Source of the DNA: Butyrivibrio sp.
Lineage (GTDB): Bacteria > Bacillota_A > Clostridia > Lachnospirales > Lachnospiraceae
Reading direction: 5' to 3'
Length of the DNA: 6,778 nucleotides
Assembly: GCF_024699075.1 (NCBI RefSeq)
Contig: NZ_JAILQF010000087.1
Span: 1-6,778, forward strand
The notes under the pieces are model-generated. The model saw nothing but the letters and a program-made list of their open reading frames with translations. It searched no databases and had not been told where the DNA came from. The position numbers and the translations under genes were made by a program. Positions within the stretch are counted from its first letter, which is position 1. Each line of letters opens with the position of its first letter. Below, in pieces: positions 1 to 5,261 of this stretch.

Positions 1-587
1 GCACTTACCTGTGACAGGATATGTGAACTTAAAATAACGATATGATCGTCCTTAAGTGATCTCATGAAATCCTGCATCTGGTTGATCTGCTGAGGATCAA
101 GACCAACAGTAGGCTCATCAAGAATGATAACTTCCGGATTACCAACAAGAGCCTGGGCAAGACCAACTCTCTGTTTATAACCCTTTGAAAGATTACGGAT
201 CATACGATGCTCATAATCTCCAAGCATTGTTTCTGAAAGGATGCTAACAAGATGCTCACGAACATCCTTCTTAGGAACCTTCTTAAGTTCGCACACAAAG
301 CGAAGATACTCACCAACTGTCATATCCATGTAAAGTGGTGGAATCTCCGGAAGATAGCCGACACAAGCTTTAGCTTCTTCGGGTTCTTTAAGAATATCAT
401 GACCATTGATCTTAACAGTTCCGCTATCTGCTGCTATATATCCAGTCATTATGTTCATAGTTGTGGATTTACCGGCACCATTCGGGCCAAGGAAACCATA
501 GATTTTGCCTTTTTCAAGTTTAAAAGACAAGTGATTGACGGCCTGGTAGTCGCCATAGGTTTTGACAATGTTATCTACCTCAATCAA
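1..587 (-). CDS. ABC transporter ATP-binding protein, ABC-2/GldA-like, 3' end outside window
   Basis: This is the nucleotide-binding subunit of an ABC transporter, which hydrolyses ATP at the inner face of the membrane to drive a partner permease. About 195 residues are visible, beginning MIEVDNIVKTYG. In order they show Walker A GPNGAGKS (34-41), the signature LSKGY (133-137), Walker B VIILDEP (153-159), the D-loop GLDP (162-165) and the switch histidine in SSH (187-189). The LSKGYKQRVGLAQAL form of the signature is typical of ABC-2-type exporters and the GldA/NosF/CcmA-like group, whose ATPases run to roughly 230-320 residues, so the C-terminus is missing here. The start is TTG at 587-585, chosen because GGGAGGT at 603-597 sits 9 bases before it and because MIEV is the normal family N-terminus. 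No ATG fits better. A permease gene probably follows beyond base 1, but this cannot be seen. The substrate is unknown. Confidence 0.93.
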   Translation of the reverse strand, partial: MIEVDNIVKTYGDYQAVNHLSFKLEKGKIYGFLGPNGAGKSTTMNIMTGYIAADSGTVKINGHDILKEPEEAKACVGYLPEIPPLYMDMTVGEYLRFVCELKKVPKKDVREHLVSILSETMLGDYEHRMIRNLSKGYKQRVGLAQALVGNPEVIILDEPTVGLDPQQINQMQDFMRSLKDDHIVILSSHILSQVS

Positions 588-634
588 CTTTTGTAGACCT
601 CCCTAAATTTATTGTGTCGTGCACACTTTCCATA

Positions 635-665
635 CGCAGTCAAAGGCATAGAGCTTCCTTCTGCG
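635..665 (-). other. Leader hairpin upstream of the ABC ATPase gene
   Basis: On the minus strand CGCAGAAGG pairs with CCTT and CTGCG, with a three-base bulge and a loop of about 10 bases. It lies about 50 bases before the TTG start, inside the expected 5' untranslated region. There is no T-run after it, so it is not a terminator. It may be only a stabilising leader structure; no riboswitch class was recognised. Confidence 0.3.
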
Positions 666-767
666 GCTGAACAGTAACATTCTCTCATACATTTGTGAAA
701 AAAATATGTTCTGAGAAAATAAAAACTTTTTTCATAATCTTATTTTGACGCTGCATAATAATTTATC

Positions 768-840
768 AACTCAACCTTCGCACATATAAATGATTACTTT
801 CTTTGCAATTTGATTGTTTATTATGTGCGAAGCTTGAGTT
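768..840. repeat. Short palindromic repeat (73 bp), deletion form of the 300-bp element
   Basis: The ends form an imperfect inverted repeat: 768-790 pairs with 817-840, reading AACTCAANCTTCGCACATA on both arms with one mismatch and one extra base nearer the middle. Its first ~47 bases align closely with the left end of the 300-bp repeat at 3953, including the internal TTTGCAATTTGATT or its equivalent. Its right ~30 bases match that repeat's right end (GATTGTTTAT, then GTGCGAAG and TTGAG). The middle of the long copy is absent, so this looks like an internal-deletion derivative. It lies in the spacer before the ABC ATPase gene and would be transcribed in that gene's leader if the promoter at 882-909 is used. 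Confidence 0.75.
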
Positions 841-881
841 AATTAAAATAATGCAACTTATATTTTTTGCACAACATTTTG

Positions 882-909
882 ATTATACATCATTTTTTAG
901 GCATGTCCA
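882..909 (-). promoter_or_regulatory. Putative sigma-A promoter for the ABC transporter gene
   Basis: On the minus strand TGGACA (909-904) is followed after 16 bases by a perfect TATAAT (887-882). It lies just downstream of the terminator-like hairpin of the chemotaxis operon and upstream of the ABC ATPase gene, which is the expected order. Transcription would start near 875, giving a leader of nearly 290 bases that contains the 73-bp palindromic repeat and the hairpin at 635-665. A weaker candidate nearer the gene (TTCACA, 17 bases, TACTGT) cannot be excluded. Confidence 0.5.
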
Positions 910-931
910 ATAAAGTTTGAAAGATATGGAA

Positions 932-970
932 CAAATTTAAAGGCCCCTATCCCATAAAGAGGCAGAGGCC
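932..970 (-). terminator. Terminator-like hairpin after the FIST-MCP operon
   Basis: On the minus strand GGCCTCTGCC pairs imperfectly with GGATAGGGGCC around an 8-base loop, and is followed by the T-rich TTTAAATTTGT. It lies about 95 bases beyond the MCP stop and directly before the promoter at 882-909. The U tract is interrupted by AAA, so termination may be partial. It is the only GC-rich hairpin with a T-rich tail between the two minus-strand genes. Confidence 0.5.
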
Positions 971-989
971 ATAAATAAATCATAGATAT

Positions 990-1023
990 TAGTTTTAAAG
1001 ATATACTAGTTTTAAAGATATAT
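990..1023. repeat. Two tandem copies of a 17-bp unit
   Basis: The unit TAGTTTTAAAGATATAC (990-1006) is immediately repeated at 1007-1023 with one difference (final C to T). It lies in the 3' untranslated region of the MCP gene. The near identity points to a recent slippage duplication. No function is evident. Confidence 0.85.
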
Positions 1024-1029
1024 GATGTA

Positions 1030-1054
1030 GGTGTCAAAAGTAACTTTTGACACC
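1030..1054. repeat. Perfect palindrome immediately after the MCP stop codon
   Basis: GGTGTCAAAAG (1030-1040) and CTTTTGACACC (1044-1054) are exact reverse complements separated by three bases. It begins 9 bases after the MCP stop codon. As RNA it would form an 11-bp stem with a tight 3-base loop. On the minus strand it is followed by TACATCATATATC rather than a T-run, so it is not a standard intrinsic terminator. It may protect the mRNA 3' end, or it may be a protein-binding site. Confidence 0.8.
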
Positions 1055-1063
1055 ATATGACGA

Positions 1064-2035
1064 TCACTGATTGTCCTTGATGACTTTTTCTATATAAGGA
1101 TCGAACTGTTCAAGAATATTGTTCATATCTTCGAACATGAGACCCTTCTTGGTGATCTTGTTCTTAAGTTCTACTATACTATCAGTAACATTATTAAAAT
1201 ACTGATTGGAATCTTCAATGCTTCCGGTTATGGCGTTGATTGATTCATCGCACTTTTGGAATACACCGGTCATCTCCTGGCTCTGCTCGCCAACTTCATC
1301 AGCTACGTTCTTGATGTTACCAATAATCTCCTGGGTCGCAACAATCTCTGTATGGGACTGTTCTATTGCTTCCTTGGTCTTATCAAGTGAATCCTTAAGT
1401 GACTGATTGTTGGCATTAAGATTGGCCATGCCGGTATCAATCGAAGATACAAGATTCTTGATCTCAATTGAAAGCTTATTGACCTGAGTTGCAACAACTG
1501 CAAATCCCTTGCCGGCTTCACCTGCTCTTGCAGCTTCTATAGAAGCATTCAGGGCAAGGAGGTTGGTCTGGTTTGCAAAAGCGTTGATCTGGTTGACCTG
1601 ATCCTGAATCTCATCAAAGCTTTCCTGGAACTTATCAAAGACTGCCTGCATGGCATCGATTGTATCAGATACTGAATTAGAGCTGTCATCAACTCTGTTC
1701 ATTCCTGCATGAGAGTCATCGGCTGTCTGGACCATTTTTTCAACAATGTTCTCAAAGGTATCGGATATGGTTCTGACACTTTCGAACTGCTCCTTAAAGG
1801 CATCTACGGAATTGATAATATTATCGTATTTGTCTTTAACCTGTTCAAAATGATCACCGATCTGCTCGATTCCTTCAATGGTAACCGCTTCCTCATTCTG
1901 AAGCTTTTCTTTCTGTTCAATTGCAAATTTACCCGCTTCAGCAAGTGGCGCAAGCTGCTGTGCTATACTTCTGGCCTGTACACCCTGAATTACTTCGGAA
2001 TCTTCATTTTCTTTCGTCTTTTTAAAGAAAGCCAT
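1064..2035 (-). CDS. Soluble methyl-accepting chemotaxis protein lacking a sensor domain
   Basis: This 323-residue protein is a chemoreceptor signalling module that would control CheA autophosphorylation through CheW. The conserved hairpin tip spans about 148-190, with [18 protein letters not shown] (156-173) and then GKGFAVVA. The tip lies almost exactly mid-protein (near residue 166 of 323), with about 160 residues of predicted helix on each side. There is no transmembrane segment, no signal peptide, and no room for a PAS, GAF or Cache domain. It is therefore a bare cytoplasmic coiled-coil hairpin. No C-terminal CheR-tethering pentapeptide is visible (end VIKDNQ). The ATG at 2035 has GGAGGT 5 bases upstream, which directly follows the stop of the FIST gene 12 bp away. 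The two genes are thus co-transcribed, and the FIST protein is the likely sensory partner. Family membership is certain; the partnership is inferred. Confidence 0.95.
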   Translation of the reverse strand: MAFFKKTKENEDSEVIQGVQARSIAQQLAPLAEAGKFAIEQKEKLQNEEAVTIEGIEQIGDHFEQVKDKYDNIINSVDAFKEQFESVRTISDTFENIVEKMVQTADDSHAGMNRVDDSSNSVSDTIDAMQAVFDKFQESFDEIQDQVNQINAFANQTNLLALNASIEAARAGEAGKGFAVVATQVNKLSIEIKNLVSSIDTGMANLNANNQSLKDSLDKTKEAIEQSHTEIVATQEIIGNIKNVADEVGEQSQEMTGVFQKCDESINAITGSIEDSNQYFNNVTDSIVELKNKITKKGLMFEDMNNILEQFDPYIEKVIKDNQ

Positions 2036-2047
2036 AGTATACCTCCA

Positions 2048-3142
2048 TCATTCAAATACTGCGCAGACCATAGTCTGGTTAACATGCTGTGTCTTATACT
2101 GTTCACCGCCACCAACAACACCAACATGCTTGCCGAGTGAACCCATGTCATTCATAAAATCACCCAGATGATTTTTTTGCTCAAAAAGCATATGTCTGTA
2201 AATACAGTTGATACTAAGTACAAATGATATCTTAGGATTTTCATTTTTGATCTTATTTCTTGTCTCGTCATTAACTTCCTGATAATCCTGCAGTTTCAGA
2301 ATTGAAACAGTATCATTTTCATTAAATCTCTTATAGTTAATGAGTGATCCATTTGCCCCCATTCCGTACTGGGAACAGATGAAGACTTCATCACCAAGAA
2401 TACGTCCAAGAGGATTCTCAAGAACGTTATCTACAATCTGGCTCTTTGATACTCCAAGCTCATTGGCATAAACATCTGCAGCAGGCTTATTATCCATCTG
2501 AACCAGCTCTTTAGTCTGTATGTTAACTTTAGTAGCAATATGTCTCTTTGAATGAGCGCTTAATCTGTAAATATTCTCAGAATAGGTTCTGATCTTACCT
2601 GTTGTATTCTTAATTACTGCAAAGCAGCAGGCATCTTCATAAAGCTCTCCATTAACTGCAACAAGTGCCTTTTTTCCTTCAGAAACGCCAAATACGGTTC
2701 CGCCAACAAGAGCAGTTTTAGCATGACTTAATACTACATTCATAGTAGTAACAAGTCTCTCTTCATCATTTGTACAGAACTCAAGGCAGATAGTGTCTTT
2801 GTCTCCAGGAGCCACTTCTTTGATCGCATCTTTCAGACCCATAATGTCATATAATGGAGCAGTTGACAGAAATCTAAGGACACCGACTTTGACCTTAGCA
2901 TCGCTTCCAAAACCCACAACTACGAGTTTGTTGTCGCCGGCCTGCTTGTCATAATAAGAAATTCCACATGTTCCAATTGTAGGCACATCAGGAAAAGCAG
3001 CCTTAAGTTCACCTGTAATGTCTTTAAGCATGTCATAATTCGAGAAAAATAGAATCATATTGGGTTTGGTCAAACCTTTGGTAGCTTCAGCGACTGCCGC
3101 TTTGGCGTCCTTGCTTAAACTGCTTCCAACAAATGTCTGCAT
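2048..3142 (-). CDS. FIST-domain signal transduction protein (FIST_N + FIST_C)
   Basis: This 364-residue cytoplasmic protein is built like a stand-alone FIST sensor. The N-terminal half (about 25-205) matches the FIST_N style: 'MILFFSNYD' near 29-37, 'PTIGTCGISYY' near 54-64, and ALVGGTVFG near 145-153. The C-terminal half resembles FIST_C, and its hallmark end is clear: GGGEQY (344-349) followed by HVNQTMVCAVF, equivalent to the family's YGEQ...HxNQT signature. There is no membrane segment or output domain. FIST domains are regarded as intracellular small-molecule sensors linked to chemoreceptors and histidine kinases; in some proteobacteria a FIST protein (NosP) binds haem and nitric oxide. 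Nothing visible here identifies the ligand. Start ATG 3142 has a full AAAGGAGGT site 5 bases upstream. It is the first gene of the operon with the soluble MCP, behind a sigma-D-type promoter. Confidence 0.9.
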   Translation of the reverse strand: MQTFVGSSLSKDAKAAVAEATKGLTKPNMILFFSNYDMLKDITGELKAAFPDVPTIGTCGISYYDKQAGDNKLVVVGFGSDAKVKVGVLRFLSTAPLYDIMGLKDAIKEVAPGDKDTICLEFCTNDEERLVTTMNVVLSHAKTALVGGTVFGVSEGKKALVAVNGELYEDACCFAVIKNTTGKIRTYSENIYRLSAHSKRHIATKVNIQTKELVQMDNKPAADVYANELGVSKSQIVDNVLENPLGRILGDEVFICSQYGMGANGSLINYKRFNENDTVSILKLQDYQEVNDETRNKIKNENPKISFVLSINCIYRHMLFEQKNHLGDFMNDMGSLGKHVGVVGGGEQYKTQHVNQTMVCAVFE

Positions 3143-3168
3143 TGCTTACCTCCTTTAAACGTTCAAAC

Positions 3169-3202
3169 CACTAAACTTAGTGTATTGATTCCGTATTAAT
3201 AC
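3169..3202. other. Two small palindromes in the FIST leader
   Basis: CACTAA-AC-TTAGTG (3169-3182) and the perfect 10-base palindrome GTATTAATAC (3193-3202) lie between the sigma-D-type promoter and the ribosome-binding site of the FIST gene. They could be operator half-site pairs or weak RNA stems in the ~140-base leader. Both are short and AT-rich, so chance is possible. Confidence 0.35.
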
Positions 3203-3291
3203 AATATGTTCATAAACACGCTTATATTCAGGTGCTTAAAAATTTCTAACTAATATTTAATAAATAGCGCAAGAATTTAGATTACAACAAT

Positions 3292-3319
3292 ATATCGGCC
3301 TAAAATTCTTTAAATTTTA
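3292..3319 (-). promoter_or_regulatory. Sigma-D/sigma-28 (flagellar) promoter for the FIST-MCP operon
   Basis: On the minus strand TAAAATTT (3319-3312), then 12 bases, then GCCGATAT (3299-3292). The -10 element is a full match to the flagellar sigma -10 GCCGATAT/A and the -35 differs from TAAAGTTT at one base. Spacing is one base longer than the usual 11. Transcription would start near 3284, leaving a leader of about 140 bases before the FIST ATG. The two genes downstream encode chemotaxis-type signalling proteins, exactly what this sigma factor normally serves, which strengthens the call. Confidence 0.75.
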
Positions 3320-3331
3320 GCACTTTAATAT

Positions 3332-3373
3332 AAAAAAATTAACTTTTCAAATTATTTTCGAAAAGTTAATTTT
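3332..3373 (-). terminator. Intrinsic terminator of dut
   Basis: Arms AATTAACTTTTC (3337-3348) and GAAAAGTTAATT (3360-3371) pair perfectly over 12 bp around an 11-base loop. On the minus strand the stem runs into TTTTTTTA. It sits about 118 bases after the dut stop and 13 bases before the -35 of the FIST promoter, so it insulates the operons. The stem is nearly all A-T, which makes it weaker than average. The opposite strand also ends in several T residues. Confidence 0.65.
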
Positions 3374-3490
3374 GCCAATTAAAACTATTTAAATATAAAA
3401 ACTTAGAACATATAACATGCGCTATTCCTTGAAATTTGATCACTCAAGTCAGTTAATAAATTTTTCCATATCAAAAAACTTAGAATCTGA

Positions 3491-3925
3491 TTATGAAATA
3501 CCTGTTGATCCAAATCCGCCTCTGTCAGGTCCTTCAAGATGCTCTACTTCTACGAATTCAATAGAAGGCTGCTGCTTCATGATCCTGAACTGGCAGATAC
3601 GATCGCCCTTTTTGATCTGAGTATCTCTCATTGCAAGACAAGGCATGCGCCACATATCCTGATCTCCTGAATAGGAATTATCTATGACACCAACGCTGTT
3701 GGTCTGGATAACACCAAAGTTCTTGAATGTTGAACTTCTTGGTGCAAGATGAGCTTCATATCCATCGGGAAGTCTCATGGCAACTCCAAGAGGCACAAGC
3801 TTGAACTCTCCTGCTTTCATAGTTACATCTTCACTGGCTCTAAGGTCATACCAGTCTGACTTGCCTTCTACAAGAGTCAGTCTCTCTACATCTTTATCAA
3901 AATATTTGATAAAAATCTTCTCCAT
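3491..3925 (-). CDS. dut: dUTP diphosphatase (dUTPase)
   Basis: The enzyme hydrolyses dUTP to dUMP and pyrophosphate, keeping uracil out of DNA and supplying dUMP for thymidylate synthesis. At 144 residues it has the normal length of a homotrimeric dUTPase, and all five motifs are present: motif I DWYDLRA (24-30), motif II APRSST (61-66), motif [13 protein letters not shown] (79-88) with catalytic Asp82 and base-stacking Tyr85, motif [11 protein letters not shown] (107-115), and the C-terminal glycine-rich motif [10 protein letters not shown] (134-142). The usual YRGE of motif III is YSGD here; variation at the Arg position is familiar in the family. ATG 3925 is preceded by AAAGGAG with 5 bases spacing. 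The gene is apparently monocistronic, with a terminator before the FIST promoter. Its upstream region begins inside a large palindromic repeat. Confidence 0.97.
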   Translation of the reverse strand: MEKIFIKYFDKDVERLTLVEGKSDWYDLRASEDVTMKAGEFKLVPLGVAMRLPDGYEAHLAPRSSTFKNFGVIQTNSVGVIDNSYSGDQDMWRMPCLAMRDTQIKKGDRICQFRIMKQQPSIEFVEVEHLEGPDRGGFGSTGIS

Positions 3926-3952
3926 ATCGTCTCCTTTAAGTATTTATTCGTA

Positions 3953-4252
3953 GCTCAAGCTTCGCACTTATAAATAAGTTACTTGCCTTGCAATTTGATT
4001 ACCTTGGGCAGTTAATATAGGATTTTCGAGTCTCAAAAATCTTATAATTCAAGGCTTAATATCTGGATTTTTATATTCTGGGGTCCGAAACTCGCTTCGC
4101 TCGAACATGCGGCCCCCAAGAAGAATATAAAACTCCATCTATCAAGCTCTTGAATATAATAAGATTTTTAAAGACACGAAAATCCTGTATTAACTGCCCA
4201 AAATATCAAATTTGCAAGGAGCCTGGATTGTTTATAAGTGCGAAGTTTGAGC
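3953..4252. repeat. 300-bp near-palindromic intergenic element
   Basis: The left half (3953-4079) is an imperfect reverse complement of the right half (4122-4252). Strongest blocks: 3953-3974 against 4231-4252 (21 of 22 identical), 4004-4033 against 4172-4201 (28 of 30), and 4070-4079 against 4122-4131 (10 of 10). The middle is a GC-rich hairpin, GGGGTCCG (4080-4087) against CGGCCCC (4110-4116), enclosing a loop with the mirror-symmetric CTCGCTTCGCTC. There is no open reading frame of note. It fills most of the spacer between the divergent dut and response-regulator genes. End sequences recur at 768-840 and 4259-4310. It could be a MITE-like non-autonomous mobile repeat or a large structured RNA; no transposase is visible in the window. 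Confidence 0.85.
3967..3993 (-). promoter_or_regulatory. Possible dut promoter inside the repeat's left arm
   Basis: On the minus strand TTGCAA (3993-3988) precedes TATAAG (3972-3967) at a short 15-base spacing. A start near 3960 would give dut a leader of about 35 bases, and no better candidate lies closer to the gene. The same pair occurs on the opposite arm pointing at the response regulator. The short spacer and imperfect hexamers keep this tentative. Confidence 0.3.
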
Positions 4253-4258
4253 TTATTA

Positions 4259-4310
4259 ATTCAAACTTCACACATAAAAATATGCTCCTATCCTTGAGAA
4301 ATTGAGTTAT
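4259..4310. repeat. Degenerate half copy of the palindromic element
   Basis: Reading ATTCAAACTTCACACATAAA at its left end and CCTTGAGAAATTGA near its right, this stretch aligns with the left arm of the 300-bp element (GCTCAAGCTTCGCACTTATA, then CCTTGCAATTTGA) with several mismatches and small gaps. It begins 6 bases after the long copy ends. It could be a decayed insertion or a duplicated end. Confidence 0.5.
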
Positions 4311-4395
4311 TAAGAAAATATCTCAGTAAGGAATGCCTTGAAAATTGTGAACAAAGTTTAACAGGCTTAAAAATAGATATATGCTATTATAAAGG

Positions 4396-4426
4396 TTCAT
4401 GGATTTAATTAATTGCACGATATAAT
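4396..4426 (+). promoter_or_regulatory. Possible promoter for the two-component operon
   Basis: A perfect TATAAT at 4421-4426 would start transcription near 4433, about 145 bases before the TTG start. The best upstream hexamer is poor (TTCATG, spacing 19), which would suit an activator-dependent promoter. An alternative is the extended -10 TGCTATTAT at 4382-4390, and the outward pair in the repeat's right arm (TTGCAA, 15 bases, TATAAG) is a third. The choice between them is unresolved. Confidence 0.35.
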
Positions 4427-4521
4427 AGATAGCTTGGAAAATGGGAATGAAAGTATGTGGCAAATATCGTGTGAACTACACAAATCTGCAGTACAAGCTA
4501 CATAGTATATGCTTGACGGCT

Positions 4522-4548
4522 ATATATTATTTTTTCAAAAAAATATAT
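4522..4548. repeat. A/T-only inverted repeat before the response regulator
   Basis: ATATAT with a T6 run (4522-4535) mirrors an A7 run with TATAT (4537-4548) around a single C. It ends 16 bases before the ribosome-binding site. It may aid promoter melting or curvature, or be simple AT-rich sequence. Confidence 0.3.
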
Positions 4549-4577
4549 TGAATTAGTATAAAAGGGAGCGGAAAATT

Positions 4578-5261
4578 TTGAAACTGTTACTTGTTGAAGA
4601 TGAGCAGACAATGCTGGCTGCGGTAAGAGAAATACTTGCAAGAGAAAGTTATGATGTTACGCCTGTAAGTGATGGGGAAAGTGCACTTGCAGAAATTCTG
4701 ACAGATGTATATGATGTCGTCGTTCTTGACGTAATGCTTCCGGGGCTTTCCGGTGTTGAGGTTACTAAAAGGGCAAGGGCGAAAGGAATCAAGACTCCGA
4801 TACTTATGCTTACTGCTATGAGCGAACTTGATGATAAGGTTAACGGACTTGACAGCGGAGCTGATGACTATCTTACAAAGCCCTTTATGACCAAGGAACT
4901 TCTTGCAAGAGTAAGAGCTTTATGCAGAAGGGGCGTACAGTCTGCTGATGGAAGTCTTACTGCAGGAGACTTGTCTCTTGATGTTCAGAGCTGTAATCTT
5001 TCAAGCAATAAGACGGGGCAGGTAGTAAGACTTGGTGAAAAAGAGCTGCGGATCATGGAATATCTTATCAGTAATCAGGAGCAGATCGTTTCAAGAGAGC
5101 AGATAGCTACCAAGATCTGGGGCTTTGAAAGTGATGCTGAGTATAACAATGTTGAAGTCTATATCTCTTTTACCAGAAAAAAACTTGCATTCATAGGCAC
5201 CGATATGGAGATTAAGGCGGTACGTGGTCTTGGCTATCAGATAAGACAAAGGACGAAATAA
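4578..5261 (+). CDS. OmpR/PhoB-family response regulator
   Basis: This 227-residue transcription factor is switched by phosphorylation. The receiver domain (1-115) has the acidic pair Glu7/Asp8 in LLLVEDE, phospho-acceptor Asp51 in VVVLDVMLPG, the switch Thr79 in MLTA and Lys101 in TKPF. A C-terminal winged-helix DNA-binding domain (about 128-224) follows, with the recognition-helix region near NNVEVYISFTRKKL (190-203) and the wing VRGLGYQI (215-222). All key residues are intact and the length is typical. The start is TTG at 4578, since MKLLLVEDE is the standard N-terminus, AAAGGGAG lies about 9 bases upstream, and no in-frame ATG exists nearby. The stop codon directly abuts the ATG of the histidine kinase, so the two form an operon and a cognate pair. 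Its regulon is unknown; the repeats upstream of the downstream lipoprotein gene are a candidate target. Confidence 0.96.
   Translation: MKLLLVEDEQTMLAAVREILARESYDVTPVSDGESALAEILTDVYDVVVLDVMLPGLSGVEVTKRARAKGIKTPILMLTAMSELDDKVNGLDSGADDYLTKPFMTKELLARVRALCRRGVQSADGSLTAGDLSLDVQSCNLSSNKTGQVVRLGEKELRIMEYLISNQEQIVSREQIATKIWGFESDAEYNNVEVYISFTRKKLAFIGTDMEIKAVRGLGYQIRQRTK

Noticed and set aside
252..596. Plus-strand open frame of 114 codons
   Set aside because: It lies antisense to the ABC ATPase, whose minus-strand frame carries every ABC motif. The plus-strand product has no recognisable motif.
1709..2140. Plus-strand open frame of 143 codons, and a shorter one at 1206-1406
   Set aside because: Both are antisense to the MCP/FIST genes. 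The longer one crosses two genes, and neither product shows a motif.
3417..3620. Plus-strand open frame of 67 codons
   Set aside because: It mostly overlaps the conserved C-terminal end of dut in antisense and has no good ribosome-binding site.
3953..4252. tRNA, CRISPR array or insertion-sequence gene in the large spacer
   Set aside because: There is no cloverleaf, no regularly spaced direct repeats and no transposase-length frame. The whole interval is explained by one inverted repeat.
4441..4551. Possible 36-codon small gene upstream of the response regulator (begins MGMKVCGKYR)
   Set aside because: It follows a TATAAT, but has only a weak GGAAA before the ATG, where neighbouring genes have strong sites. 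The product has no recognisable feature and the end runs through A/T-only sequence. A leader peptide cannot be fully excluded.
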